A DNA stretch of 64,000 bases from Rhodobacteraceae bacterium UBA6796 (GTDB lineage Bacteria > Pseudomonadota > Alphaproteobacteria > Rhodobacterales > Rhodobacteraceae), in the NCBI GenBank assembly GCA_002452815.1, contig DKFM01000023.1, forward strand, positions 79,338-143,337, read 5' to 3'. The position numbers were made by a program, and so were the translations under genes. The notes beneath the pieces are model-generated. The model was not told the origin of the DNA and searched no databases. It was given only the letters and a program-made list of their open reading frames with translations. Shown one piece after another: positions 10,174-19,274 of this stretch (positions within the stretch are counted from its first letter, which is position 1; each line of letters begins with the position of its first letter).

Positions 10174-10181
10174 GGCATACC

Positions 10182-11054
10182 TCACGCGCGCTTGGACTCG
10201 CGGACCAGCCGCTCGATCAGGGGTGTCAGCACCAGTTGCATCGCCAGATCCTGCTTGTTGCCCGGGATCACGATGGAATTGGCGCGGCTCATCCAGGAAC
10301 CCGCGATCATCTGCGTCAGATAGGGGAAGTCGATGCCGCGCGGGTTCTTGAAGCGGATCACCACAAGGCTTTCGTCCGGCGTCGGAATCCAGCGTGCGAT
10401 GAACGGGTTCGAGGTGTCGACCACCGGCACGCGCTGGAAATTGATATCCGTTTCCGTGAATTGCGGGGTGATGCAATGCACATAGGCGTGCATCCGGCGC
10501 AGGATCACATCGGTGACAGCCTCGGTCGAATAGCCACGATGCGCGCGGTCGCGGTGGATCTTCTGAATCCATTCCAGGTTTATCACCGGCACCACGCCGA
10601 TCTTCAGATCGGCCAGGGCCGCCAGATTGACCTCGTCATTGACCACGCACCCGTGCAGCCCTTCGTAGAACAGCAGGTCCGACCCCGGCTCGATCGGCGC
10701 CCAGTCGGTAAACTCGCCCGGTGCCACGCCATAGCGCGCCGCCTCACGGTCATCGTGGACATAGTGCCGGCTCTGGCCGATCCCGGTTTCGGAATAGGCC
10801 TTGAACACACCTTCCAAGGCCTTGAGTTCATTGGCATCGTAAGAGAAATGCGAGAACGTCGCATCCCCCATGGCCACGCGGCGCTCCAGCTCGGCCTTCA
10901 TCTCGGCGCGGTTGTAGCGGTGGAAGGCATCCCCCTCGATCGAGGCGGCAGTGATGCCCTCGCGGCGGAAGATCTGTTCGAACGTCGTCTTGACGGTCGA
11001 GGTGCCAGCCCCCGAGGAGCCGACGACCGAGATGATGGGATGCTTTTTCGACAT
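10182..11054 (-). CDS. cbbP: Phosphoribulokinase
   Basis: The 290-residue enzyme phosphorylates ribulose 5-phosphate with ATP to give the RuBisCO substrate. The P-loop is GSSGAGTST near residue 11, followed by EGDAFHRY and the ribulose-binding [19 protein letters not shown], all diagnostic of proteobacterial (class I, octameric) PRK. Class I enzymes of this group are allosterically activated by NADH and inhibited by AMP; that is family knowledge, not seen in the sequence. The start at 11054 (MSKKHPII) is preceded by AGGAG, and the stop codon of cbbF lies two bases before the ATG. The catalytic Asp and basic residues of the family are in the conserved core. Confidence 0.98.
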   Translation of the reverse strand: MSKKHPIISVVGSSGAGTSTVKTTFEQIFRREGITAASIEGDAFHRYNRAEMKAELERRVAMGDATFSHFSYDANELKALEGVFKAYSETGIGQSRHYVHDDREAARYGVAPGEFTDWAPIEPGSDLLFYEGLHGCVVNDEVNLAALADLKIGVVPVINLEWIQKIHRDRAHRGYSTEAVTDVILRRMHAYVHCITPQFTETDINFQRVPVVDTSNPFIARWIPTPDESLVVIRFKNPRGIDFPYLTQMIAGSWMSRANSIVIPGNKQDLAMQLVLTPLIERLVRESKRA

Positions 11055-11056
11055 TC

Positions 11057-12052
11057 CTAGCTCCTGAATAGTCCGCGGGAAGAGAACAGCGCCGAGGCTT
11101 CGTCCTCGGGCAGGTCGTGATAGGCCGCGACCCGGGCGACCTTGGCCGCGGTGCCAAAGATGAAGGGGGTGCGGGCGTGCAGCCGGTCGGGCAGGGCGGT
11201 CAGGATCGGATCGCTGCCATCGGTGGCGCCGCCCCCGGCCTGGGTAATCAGAAAGGCGATCGGCGCGCATTCATAGACATGGCGCAGCCGCCCCCGCTCA
11301 TAGCCTTTGCGGTCGTCGGAGGGATACAGGAACACCCCGCCGCGGGTCAGGATGCGATGCGTCTCGGCCACCAGGGACGCAACCCAACGCATGTTGAAAT
11401 TGCGTCCGCGCGGCCCTTCGGCGCCCGCCACCATATCGTCGATGAACGCCCGCACCGGCGCCGGCCAATGGCGGTAGTTCGAGGCGTTGATCGCATATTC
11501 CGAGGTTTCGGCGGGCAGGGGCTTCGGGTCGGCGATCCGGCGGAACGTTTGCGTCACCGGATCAAGCACCCATTCATGCACACCCGCACCGAAGCTGGCG
11601 ACCAGCGCGCATTTCGGCCCGTAGATGATATACCCCGCGGCGATCTGCTCGGTGCCCGGGCGCAGAAAGCTGGCTTCCGGCGTGTCGGCCGCTGGAAAAA
11701 TCGAAAAGATCGTGCCGATCGAGACGTTCACGTCGATATTGGACGAGCCGTCCAGCGGGTCGATCGCCAGCGCCAGGCGACCGGGGCCGAAACTGACGAC
11801 CTCTTCCTGTTCTTCCGAGGCATAATGGGTCACGGCGCTGTCCTTCAACGCGGCCATGAAGGCCTCGTCCGCGATCACGTCGAGCGCCTTTTGCCCGTCA
11901 CCATCGGAATTGACGCCCGCGCTGGCCGCCAGATCGCCCTCGATCCCGTTGCGCGCGATCATCCGCGCCAGATCTGCGCCCACACGCGCCAGCCGCTCCA
12001 TCACATCGGCCAGATCCGCCGGGATGTTCAGCCCATTCAGTTCAAGGGTCAT
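11057..12052 (-). CDS. cbbF: Fructose-1,6-bisphosphatase class I
   Basis: The 331-residue metal-dependent phosphatase acts on fructose and, in bacterial CBB operons, sedoheptulose bisphosphate. The signature [15 protein letters not shown] carries the metal ligands; SEEQEE supplies further acidic ligands, and [15 protein letters not shown] with the substrate-binding segment [10 protein letters not shown] follows. Length matches CbbF proteins. The start at 12052 has GGAGGA at ideal distance, whereas the open frame further upstream lacks conservation. As the first gene of the minus-strand cbb operon it lies directly behind the CbbR control region. Confidence 0.98.
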   Translation of the reverse strand: MTLELNGLNIPADLADVMERLARVGADLARMIARNGIEGDLAASAGVNSDGDGQKALDVIADEAFMAALKDSAVTHYASEEQEEVVSFGPGRLALAIDPLDGSSNIDVNVSIGTIFSIFPAADTPEASFLRPGTEQIAAGYIIYGPKCALVASFGAGVHEWVLDPVTQTFRRIADPKPLPAETSEYAINASNYRHWPAPVRAFIDDMVAGAEGPRGRNFNMRWVASLVAETHRILTRGGVFLYPSDDRKGYERGRLRHVYECAPIAFLITQAGGGATDGSDPILTALPDRLHARTPFIFGTAAKVARVAAYHDLPEDEASALFSSRGLFRS

Positions 12053-12090
12053 GGTGTCCTCCATTTGATGCTGTGGGGCATCTGTAACGG

Positions 12091-12154
12091 AGCATTGCGG
12101 GGAAATATCTTTTGTGAAATTTAATAATTTGGAACACATATTCAGGATTTCTTA
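12091..12154. promoter_or_regulatory. cbbF/cbbR divergent control region with two TNA-N7-TNA sites
   Basis: The gap between the divergent cbbF and cbbR genes is markedly AT-rich. Two matches to the CbbR/LysR core TNA-N7-TNA are visible: 12115-12127 (TGA...TAA) and 12142-12154 (TCA...TTA, part of an imperfect palindrome TTCAGGATTTCTTAA). On the minus strand a possible -35 TTCACA (12118-12113) and -10 AATGCT (12096-12091) with a 16 bp spacer would put transcription start near 12084. The two sites would then be centred near -37 and -64, which is the usual activation-site/recognition-site geometry of LysR regulators. The distal site ends five bases before the cbbR ATG, which would allow autorepression. 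Confidence 0.6.
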
Positions 12155-12158
12155 AAAC

Positions 12159-13112
12159 ATGCGCTTCGATGCCATCACGCTGAAACAATTGCGCGCGCTG
12201 GATGCCGTGGCGCGGGGCGGGTCGCTGACCGCTGCGGCGGCGTCGCTGGGCCTGACGCCCCCGGCAATTCACACGCAAATCAAGGGCTTGGAAGAGGCCG
12301 TGCAAAGCAGGCTGATCCAGCGCGCCGCCGATGGGGCGGGATCAGAGCTGACCGAGGCGGGCGAGGTGCTGCGCCTGGCGGCGCTGCGAATTGCGGACAA
12401 CCTGTCGCAGGCCGAGGCGAATCTGCGCGCGCTGGCGCGGGGGCAGGCGGGGCGGGTGACCTTGGGGGTGGTGTCGACGGCGAAGTATTTCGCGCCCCGC
12501 ATGGTCAAGCTTCTGCAAGACAGCCACCCCGATATCGAGATCGCGCTGCGCGTCGGCAACCGCGAGGCCACCATCGAGGGGCTGGCGCGCGGGGCCTTCG
12601 ATCTGGCGATCATGGGGCGGCCGCCACGGGTGCCTGCGGTGCGCGCCGAACCCCTGGGGCCGCATCCGCACGGGCTGGTGGCGGCCCCCGATCATCCGCT
12701 GGCGGGCGGAACGGTGACGGCCGATGCGCTGTTCGAACAGGTATTCCTGGCGCGTGAAAGCGGGTCCGGCACGCGCATCCTGATGGCGCGCTGGCTTGAC
12801 CGGATTGGCGATGGGCGCAGCTATGAAACGCTGGAAATGGACAGCAACGAAACGATCAAGCAGGCGGTGATGGCGGGGCTGGGCATTGCCTTCCTCAGCC
12901 TGCATACGGTGACCGAGGAACTGGCCACCGGCCGCCTGGTCGAACTTGACGCGCCGGGCCTGCCCATCATGCGGCACTGGTTCGTGGTGCGGCCCGAGGC
13001 CGAAGTGCCCCGCCCGGTGGCCGCACGGATCTGGGACGCCATCGTCGCATTGCACGGCAGCTATCTTCCCGCCGCGCGGGGCCTCGAAATGCGATCGGCG
13101 CCAGGGCGCTAA
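12159..13112 (+). CDS. cbbR: LysR-type regulator CbbR
   Basis: The 317-residue regulator carries an N-terminal winged helix-turn-helix (about residues 6-65: LKQLRALDAVARGGSLTAAA, then PPAIHTQIKGLEE) and a periplasmic-binding-protein-like effector domain (GRVTLGVVSTAKYFAPR onwards, with QAVMAGLGIAFLS late). It is divergent from cbbF, the standard arrangement for CbbR, which activates cbb operons in response to metabolites such as RuBP and cofactors (family knowledge). Residues near 48 (VQSRLIQR in place of the usual xxLFxR) are slightly unusual for the end of the HTH region. The start at 12159 has no strong ribosome site and lies almost directly behind a predicted binding site. Confidence 0.93.
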   Translation: MRFDAITLKQLRALDAVARGGSLTAAAASLGLTPPAIHTQIKGLEEAVQSRLIQRAADGAGSELTEAGEVLRLAALRIADNLSQAEANLRALARGQAGRVTLGVVSTAKYFAPRMVKLLQDSHPDIEIALRVGNREATIEGLARGAFDLAIMGRPPRVPAVRAEPLGPHPHGLVAAPDHPLAGGTVTADALFEQVFLARESGSGTRILMARWLDRIGDGRSYETLEMDSNETIKQAVMAGLGIAFLSLHTVTEELATGRLVELDAPGLPIMRHWFVVRPEAEVPRPVAARIWDAIVALHGSYLPAARGLEMRSAPGR

Positions 13113-13264
13113 GCAGCAAGGACATCTGCCCCCCGGAATGCATGCCCCAAGGCCCCGCTGCGGCCTGCGGCAAAACGCAGGGCTGCGACGCCTGAACAGA
13201 CTTGTTTCACGCGGGATCGCGGGGCAATGTCACCAAGGGGAAGGTAAAAGGTAAGTTAAGCATC

Positions 13265-14317
13265 ATGTTCTTGAAGGTCTTCGCCGCTGGCACCGCGCTT
13301 GCGTTTGCGCCCGTCGTCATTTCGCAAGGTCATGCAAATCCGGCGCTGCCAGCGGGCTGTGCCGAACGGATGCAGGGACAACGGCTGACCCTTGCCGTGC
13401 CGAATGCCGCCGGTGGCGGTTTCGACATCTACGCGCGCAGCCTTGCGCCCGAACTCGAGCGGATCGGGGGTGTCACGGTTCGGGTGTCCAACATGCCCGG
13501 CGGCGGTGGCAAGGCGGCGCTGCTGCGGGTGGCGGATGCGCCGCCCGATGATTTCGCGGTTCTCATCGAGAATGCAGGCGATCTTGTAGCCGAGTTGCTT
13601 GAAGATCCATCGCTCGGCCACACGCCCGAGGATTTCCGTGCGCTCGGGATCGTCCAGCGTGAACCGGAGACCTGGGTCGGGCGTGCCGATCTTGATCTGG
13701 CGAGCGTCGGCACCGGGCCGCTTGTTGCGGCGGTCTCCTCGGTGGAGGCAAACCTTGCCACGGTGGGGCTGCCGACGATGGCGACCGGGCAGACGGTCCG
13801 GTTCGTTGCCGGTTACGCCGGAAGCGGGGACCAGTTCGCATCTGTCCTGCGGGGCGAGACGGATTTCACCTCGAAAGCGCTTGGAACCGCGCGCCGTGCG
13901 ATGAAATCGGGCGACATGAAGGTGCTTCTCGTGTTGTCGGACGGGCCCGACCCGATGTTGCCGGACGTGCCCTGGCTCGCGGGCGAGGGGGGGCTGGTTG
14001 CCAAGTTGACCGAGGGCCTGCCCGAAGCGGAACGTGCCGAGCGGCAGAGGATCGCGCAACTTGCGGTCTCGTTGTCATCGGGTGCGCGGATTCTGGTGAA
14101 CTCGGCAGCCGTGCCAGAGGACGCGCAGGTCTGCCTGAACGCGATTTTCGACGCGGCGCTCGTCTCGCCCGCCTTCCGCGATGCCGCGCAGGCGCAGGGA
14201 CGAGAGGTCACGCCGCTGGGGGCGCAGGACGCAGCAAGAATTCTTGGCCAAAAAGTCGACGCCTATGTGCAGGCGGCGCCGCTTCTTGCTACGGCCGCGG
14301 CGCAGTTGCGCCCCTGA
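13265..14317 (+). CDS. Tripartite tricarboxylate transporter solute receptor (TctC family)
   Basis: The protein of 350 residues starts with a Sec signal peptide (MFLKVFAAGTALAFAPVVIS) and a mature part that fits the Bug/TctC family: LAVPNAAGGGFDIYARSLAPEL, then a VSNMPGGGGKAA loop, the equivalent of the family's two ligand-binding loops. It would capture a carboxylate or similar solute in the periplasm and pass it to the membrane protein encoded 21 bp downstream. The start at 13265 is chosen because the signal peptide begins there; an in-frame upstream start at 13202 adds a charged stretch. The family is divergent in this copy and the ligand cannot be guessed. A single Cys pair (GCAERM and VCLNAIF) may form a disulfide. 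Confidence 0.82.
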   Translation: MFLKVFAAGTALAFAPVVISQGHANPALPAGCAERMQGQRLTLAVPNAAGGGFDIYARSLAPELERIGGVTVRVSNMPGGGGKAALLRVADAPPDDFAVLIENAGDLVAELLEDPSLGHTPEDFRALGIVQREPETWVGRADLDLASVGTGPLVAAVSSVEANLATVGLPTMATGQTVRFVAGYAGSGDQFASVLRGETDFTSKALGTARRAMKSGDMKVLLVLSDGPDPMLPDVPWLAGEGGLVAKLTEGLPEAERAERQRIAQLAVSLSSGARILVNSAAVPEDAQVCLNAIFDAALVSPAFRDAAQAQGREVTPLGAQDAARILGQKVDAYVQAAPLLATAAAQLRP

Positions 14318-14338
14318 GCCGATCTGAATAGCGCCGCA

Positions 14339-16312
14339 ATGTCCGACACGCTCGCAGCTCTGGGGATTGGCCTGCAGAACGTCTTCAGCTGGCCGAATTT
14401 CCTGATACCGGTTCTGGGCACGGCGCTGGCGATGATCGTCTCGTTCCTGCCCGGGATCGGCGCGGCGAGTCTTGCGGCCGTGATGGTGGTGCTGACGCTG
14501 CACTGGGACCCGGTGCAGGTGCTGTTGCTGTTCGGCGCGCTGACGGGTGGCGCAACATTCATGGGCTCTGTCACCGCGATCCTGTTCGGCATTCCGGGGA
14601 ATGCCGCAAGTTCGGTGACCTTGCTCGACGGCCATCCGATGGCCCATGCGGGGCGGCCACGCACGGCGCTGGCGGCGGCGGCCACGGCCTCTGCATTGGG
14701 GTCGGTCTTTGGTGTGCTGGTGTTGATCCTGCTGCTGCCGGCGATCCGGCCATTGTTGCTGCAGATCGGTCCGCTCGAACGCGCGGCGCTGGCCGTCTGG
14801 GGGCTTGCCACGATCATCGCGGTGCTGGATGGCAGGCCGCTGCAGGCACTGGCGGTTACCGGCCTTGGCCTGCTTCTGGCGATGGTGGGCAGCGATCCGA
14901 CAACAAGCCAGCCCCGCTGGACGTTCGGACAGTTCGAGCTTGCCGAAGGGCTTGCACAGGGCGCGATGCTACTTGGGTTTTTCACGCTTTCCGAGGTGCT
15001 GTCCTGGCGTAAAAGCCACGAGCTGCAAGCCGTTCTCAAATCCGCCGCGCAGGGCGACACGACACGCGCGGGCGTGATCGGGGTGATAAAGGAGCGTGCA
15101 TTGGTGATGCGCGCATCCCTGATCGGCCTTCTGGTCGGGATCATTCCCGGCGTGGGCGGCACGGTGGCGGGCTTCGTGGCCTATGGACAGACGGTGCAGA
15201 CAGCGCACGGCGATCGGTCCGGCTTCGGAAAGGGGGATATTCGCGGCGTGATCGGCCCCGAGGCCGCCGTCGACGCGAAGGATGGCGGATCACTGCTGCC
15301 GGTTCTGGCACTGGGCGTGCCCGGAAGCGAGGGCGGGGTGTTCCTGCTGACCGTGCTTGCGATCCACGGGTTCGTGCCCGGCAGCGCCATGCTCGGCGCG
15401 GATCTGCCGTTCACCTTCACGCTGATCTTCGCCCTGCTGGTATCGAACCTGCTTACCTCTGCACTGGGGCTGGCGCTCGTGCCCGGTCTGGCCCGCCTCA
15501 CGCGGTTGCCGATCGACCGCATCGCGCTGCCTGTCATCGTCGTGGGCCTGGTGACGGTGGTGCAGATCGACGGGCTGGTTTCCGATCTGTTCGTCGCGGT
15601 GGGTTTCGCGGCCCTTGGCTACATGTTCCGGCGTCTTGACTGGCCGCGCGTGCCTTTCGTCATTGCCTTTGTGCTGGGGCCCAGCCTCGAAAGCAATCTC
15701 GCCTTGGTGGGGCAGTTGCATGCGGTGGGCCGGCTTGATTTCGGGTCGCGCCCTCTCGCCTGGGTCATCATCGCACTGACGCTTGCCTCGGTGGTCTGGA
15801 TGGCCACCCGGTCACGCCACAGCACCAAGGCAACCCGCCAGACCAGCAAGGCCGAGATGGGCGTGGCACTTGTGCTTGGGCTCGGTGTCGCGCTGTTTGC
15901 GGCAATCGCGCTGACCGGCGGCAGCGCCTATTCGGGCTATGCGCGCGCGGTCTGCGTGGCCACACTTGGCGTATTCGTCGCGCTGGTTCTGACACAGGGT
16001 TTCCCATACTCGCGCGCAGGCGATCTGGAACCCCGCACGCCGTTCCTGCCTGCCTCGCATCGTCTGCCGTTGCTGTTGCTGGCGGCGGCGCCCGCCCTGA
16101 CGCTTCTTGTCGGCCTGCCGGCGGCCTGCGGGTTGCTTGTGCTCTTCTGGATGCTGCCATCGCTCCGGAGGGGGAACACCTCGCTTCAGGCGCCGCTGAT
16201 TGCGGCATCTGCGCTTGCCACCGTCGTTCTGGTGACCCTCTATCTGGACCGCGTCGCCGTCCTTGACCTGCCTGCACCGATCGTGCCCTTGCTGCCGGGC
16301 TGGACGATCTGA
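14339..16312 (+). CDS. Fused TctA-TctB tripartite tricarboxylate transporter permease
   Basis: This is a 657-residue polytopic membrane protein. Residues 1 to about 495 are a TctA-type large permease with the two family glycine/proline motifs, FLPGIGAASLAAV with FGIPGNAASSVTLLDG in the first half and GIIPGVGGTVAGFVAYGQ with ALGVPGSEGGVFLL in the second. After a basic linker (TRSRHSTKATRQTSKAE, about 500-515) a further 140 residues with about four hydrophobic segments, ending in PIVPLLPGWTI, look like the small subunit TctB. No separate tctB gene lies nearby. Transporters of this class normally use three separate proteins (TctA, TctB and TctC), so this copy appears to be fused in A-B order. 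It is probably co-transcribed with the receptor gene upstream. Confidence 0.82.
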   Translation: MSDTLAALGIGLQNVFSWPNFLIPVLGTALAMIVSFLPGIGAASLAAVMVVLTLHWDPVQVLLLFGALTGGATFMGSVTAILFGIPGNAASSVTLLDGHPMAHAGRPRTALAAAATASALGSVFGVLVLILLLPAIRPLLLQIGPLERAALAVWGLATIIAVLDGRPLQALAVTGLGLLLAMVGSDPTTSQPRWTFGQFELAEGLAQGAMLLGFFTLSEVLSWRKSHELQAVLKSAAQGDTTRAGVIGVIKERALVMRASLIGLLVGIIPGVGGTVAGFVAYGQTVQTAHGDRSGFGKGDIRGVIGPEAAVDAKDGGSLLPVLALGVPGSEGGVFLLTVLAIHGFVPGSAMLGADLPFTFTLIFALLVSNLLTSALGLALVPGLARLTRLPIDRIALPVIVVGLVTVVQIDGLVSDLFVAVGFAALGYMFRRLDWPRVPFVIAFVLGPSLESNLALVGQLHAVGRLDFGSRPLAWVIIALTLASVVWMATRSRHSTKATRQTSKAEMGVALVLGLGVALFAAIALTGGSAYSGYARAVCVATLGVFVALVLTQGFPYSRAGDLEPRTPFLPASHRLPLLLLAAAPALTLLVGLPAACGLLVLFWMLPSLRRGNTSLQAPLIAASALATVVLVTLYLDRVAVLDLPAPIVPLLPGWTI

Positions 16313-16338
16313 CACAGGCGCCGTCACAAGGGGCGCCG

Positions 16339-17178
16339 TCACAACGGGCGGCGGGCAACCACCAGGCTTTGCGCAATCTTGGGAGAAACGCCCGGAACAT
16401 GCGACGGCGAGCGGATCGAAAGTTGTTCAAGCCCTTCGACGGACACGCATTCCAGACCCGCACGGGCCAGCATGTCGCGCAGATCCGCTTCGCTGGTCGA
16501 AGGGGTTTCGCGCGGCCGCATCCAGAATGCCTCTCCTGCCGCGCCGATTTCCTGCACGGTCTCGGGCATGTCCCCGCGCGCCCGGGCCGCGGCCTCGAAC
16601 CGCTGGCGGCTTGCGGAAATCGCCGTCGCATCGGCATGCCAGACCAGATCGCCCAGCTTTTGATGCAGCAGCAGAAGGCCACCCGGACGCAGCACCCTTG
16701 CCCAGGTGGCAACGAGGGCAGGGCGCAAGGTCGCGGGAAGGAAATTGAGGAAGCTGTGGGCCACCACGGCATCGACCGGGGCACACTCCAGATCAAGGAT
16801 ATTGCCCTGATGCACCTCGATCGTGCGCCCGAGTTGTGCCGCAAAACGCCGGTTCTGTTCGATCGGGGTGGCGCAGCGCTCCGCCAGAACCAGATCGCCC
16901 TGCAACCCGTTTCGGGCAAGCGCCCCAAGCACCATCGCGGCAAGCCCGGTATCGGCCGCCCCGGACAAAAGCACACGGCAGCGCCCGCCCACGGCAACTT
17001 GGGCAAGCCCCTCTGCGAAGAACTCCATCCCCGCGGGAACCGCCCCGTTCTTCAGCAAGAGGCGGATTGTGCTCCACGCGCGATGATAGGCCAGACAGCC
17101 ATGCTCATCGGCACAAAGATCGGCGGCGCGCTCGAAAGAGAAACGCGCAAGATCCTCAAGCGGTTCGGTCGGGCACAT
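16339..17178 (-). CDS. SAM-dependent class I methyltransferase
   Basis: The 279-residue protein has a Rossmann-type methyltransferase core: CRVLLSGAADTGLAAMVL (motif I variant), LVLAERCATPIEQNRR (acidic end of strand 2), GNILDLECAPVDAVVAHSFLNFLP (motifs II and III) and RVLRPGGLLLLHQKLG. The first Gly motif is GAADTG instead of GxGxG. The start at 17178 has GGAGG six bases upstream and lies inside the last codons of the glycosyltransferase gene, a 23 bp overlap that implies coupled expression. The N-terminal 70 residues (FSFERAADLCADEHG) are rich in Asp/Glu and do not match a known domain I can name. The substrate is unknown; modification of a surface sugar is suggested only by the neighbour. 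Confidence 0.8.
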   Translation of the reverse strand: MCPTEPLEDLARFSFERAADLCADEHGCLAYHRAWSTIRLLLKNGAVPAGMEFFAEGLAQVAVGGRCRVLLSGAADTGLAAMVLGALARNGLQGDLVLAERCATPIEQNRRFAAQLGRTIEVHQGNILDLECAPVDAVVAHSFLNFLPATLRPALVATWARVLRPGGLLLLHQKLGDLVWHADATAISASRQRFEAAARARGDMPETVQEIGAAGEAFWMRPRETPSTSEADLRDMLARAGLECVSVEGLEQLSIRSPSHVPGVSPKIAQSLVVARRPL

Positions 17179-18031
17179 TGCCAGCCTCCATAGTCGTTGC
17201 ATGCACATAAGCCGCGTCAGGAGAGAGCAGCTGCGTCTGACGCGGCCAGAGCATCCCATGCGCCATGAGGTAGCGCAGCCGGCGCAGATAGTTGCCCAGT
17301 CGCAGCGCATAGCTGGGCAGCCTGCGGTGGCGCGGGAATTTCCAGGCCGAATAGCCGGGCTTGCCCGCGATCAGGCTCTCACAGCTCGTGTCCGGGTGGC
17401 TCGGAAAGGGTTCAAGCCCCATCAGGCGGAAATCATGGCGGAAGAACCGGCCGATCTCGTGATCGGTCGGGCGCGTGACCGGCACCATCAGCGGCAAAAG
17501 GCGTGCTGCCGTCTGGCGCGTGATCAGGTAGGCCGCCGTCCCGGTAACCGGCCCGAGATAGGCGTTGAGCGAATAGGGCCCGATGAAACCTTGCCGGATC
17601 GGCAGCTTCGCGCGTATCCGGCTGAGCTTGAGCATATCCCAGTGATCGCGCGCGCAAAGTCCCTGCGCCACCGCCGTGCAGAAATCACCATGCAGGATCA
17701 CGTCGTCCTCAAGCACAAGCGCGACGGTCTTGTCGCTTGCAAGAAACAGCTGCCACACTTTCAGGTGCGACATATAGCATCCGATCCCGCCCCAAAGCAC
17801 GGGCCGGCCGACATTGCGTTCAAACGCCGGGGTGTCGACGACGCCTTCAAGCGCCTTGGCTTCGGCCGGTCCATCGACGCCGTCCACAACCTGCGGCATG
17901 AAGCCGAGGCTTTGGCACCGCGCCAGAACCGCATCGCGGCGGTCGCGCGCCCGCGGCAGGTTTATCAGCCAGACGCCAAGCTCGTCCGGCCAAGGCGGGC
18001 CCTGAAACTCGGCCGCGGCGGGTCCGTCCAT
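17156..18031 (-). CDS. Glycosyltransferase family 25 (LPS-type)
   Basis: The 291-residue protein shows the family 25 pattern: VWLINLPRARDRRDAV near the N-terminus, GGIGCYMSHLKVW, the acidic metal-binding-like VALVLEDDVIL and a conserved TGTAAYLITRQTA. It lacks a signal peptide or membrane segments and probably acts on the cytoplasmic face on lipopolysaccharide or another surface glycan. Family 25 contains beta-1,4-galactosyltransferases and related LPS enzymes of Gram-negative bacteria, but the sugar specificity is not readable here. It overlaps the methyltransferase gene downstream and is divergent from the ATP-grasp-like gene, 161 bp away. Confidence 0.88.
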   Translation of the reverse strand: MDGPAAAEFQGPPWPDELGVWLINLPRARDRRDAVLARCQSLGFMPQVVDGVDGPAEAKALEGVVDTPAFERNVGRPVLWGGIGCYMSHLKVWQLFLASDKTVALVLEDDVILHGDFCTAVAQGLCARDHWDMLKLSRIRAKLPIRQGFIGPYSLNAYLGPVTGTAAYLITRQTAARLLPLMVPVTRPTDHEIGRFFRHDFRLMGLEPFPSHPDTSCESLIAGKPGYSAWKFPRHRRLPSYALRLGNYLRRLRYLMAHGMLWPRQTQLLSPDAAYVHATTMEAGNVPDRTA

Positions 18032-18192
18032 CCTTGTTTCCCTTTTGACGCCTCACCACATCAAATCGCAGCTGGTGGCGAAGTCCAATTCTTATTTGTC
18101 ACGCCCCGATTTTTGCCTAAGCCCTTGCACTCCTGACGTAAAGCCCGCAGCGTGGTGGCATCAAGACCGTCTTCCAAGCGGGTTCAGAAGCC

Positions 18193-19206
18193 ATGATCAC
18201 CTACTTCGTTCACGCGTTGAACCGGAATCCGGCACGCAAGCTGATGGCAAGTGCGGGACGGCACCTGCCGTTCCTAAGGGTCATCACCTATCAAGAGGCG
18301 TTCCGCAGGCTGTCCTTTCCGGCCGGAACGCTGATCTTTTCCGATTTCGAATTTCTTGACGGCTTTGGCATGACGGCCGCCGCCGCGATTGCCCAGGCGG
18401 CCCGTCGCGCAGATCCGCACACACGCATCCTGAACGATCCCTGCGCCGCCTGCGAACGCTACGCATTGCTGCGCAGGCTCAACAGGGCAGGGCTGAACCC
18501 TGTCGAAGTGACCCGCCTGGAAGGGGGCGACCGCCCGTCGCGTTACCCGGTGTTTCTGCGGCTGGAGGATGGCTGCCTCGGCGCGGAAACGGGGCTGATC
18601 CGGTCAGAAGACGACTTCGATGCCGCGCTTCAGGCGATGCGCGCCGCTGGGCGGCCGCTGAAACGGCGCATCGCGGTCAGTTTCGAGACCGCCGCCGACA
18701 GCGATGGGCTTTTTCGCAAATACGGCGCCTTCAGGATTGGCGATGCCATCATCCCGCAACACATCCTGCGCAGTTCGGAATGGGTGGTGAAATCCTCGAT
18801 CAGCCGCAGTTCCCCGGAGTTCTCGGCAGAAGAGCTGGCGTTCGTGCGCGACAACCCGCATCGCGACGCGCTTCTGAAAGCGACCGATCTGGCCGGGCTG
18901 CAGTTCGGCCGGATCGACTACGGGCTGCACGAGGGCAGGGTGGTGATCTTCGAAGTGAACCCGAACCCGACCTTTCCAAACTTCGGCAAGACTTCGGATA
19001 CACGCAGCGAGCGTCGCGACCTGATCCTGTCGCGTGTCGTCGCGGCGATGCGTGCCATAGACGACGGGAAGGCTCGGTCCTCCAGACTGCAGTTTGTCCC
19101 ACCCGCCGAAATCAGCAGATACGTTCAGATCGACCGGTGGAACGGCATGAGCCGGAGGCTCTGGGATTTACGCGCGATGCTCCGGCGGAAAGAAGATCAG
19201 CGCTGA
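18193..19206 (+). CDS. ATP-grasp-like protein of unknown substrate
   Basis: The protein has 337 residues and no signal peptide. The C-terminal third carries the segment FGRIDYGLHEGRVVIFEVNPNPT, in which the D and the E-x-N-x-N pattern correspond to the Mg-ATP-binding acidic residues of ATP-grasp ligases. The N-terminal half (IFSDFEFLDGFGMTAA, then LRRLNRAGLNPVEV) resembles the pre-ATP-grasp domain of carboxylate-amine ligases. If so, it would join a carboxylate to an amine or thiol with ATP hydrolysis. I do not recognise the specific family. It is transcribed divergently from the glycosyltransferase/methyltransferase pair and may belong with them in surface-polymer or secondary metabolism, but no partner gene proves that. 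Confidence 0.6.
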   Translation: MITYFVHALNRNPARKLMASAGRHLPFLRVITYQEAFRRLSFPAGTLIFSDFEFLDGFGMTAAAAIAQAARRADPHTRILNDPCAACERYALLRRLNRAGLNPVEVTRLEGGDRPSRYPVFLRLEDGCLGAETGLIRSEDDFDAALQAMRAAGRPLKRRIAVSFETAADSDGLFRKYGAFRIGDAIIPQHILRSSEWVVKSSISRSSPEFSAEELAFVRDNPHRDALLKATDLAGLQFGRIDYGLHEGRVVIFEVNPNPTFPNFGKTSDTRSERRDLILSRVVAAMRAIDDGKARSSRLQFVPPAEISRYVQIDRWNGMSRRLWDLRAMLRRKEDQR

Positions 19207-19274
19207 CCAAGCCCGACGCAAAATCATCAATCGGGGGCCAGATGACATGCTCAATCGGAAACAAACAAAAGTCC

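Noticed and set aside
10174..10572. N-terminal extension of transketolase to 790 residues
   Set aside because: The upstream part is the out-of-frame end of cbbP; conserved transketolase residues and a ribosome site begin at 10173.
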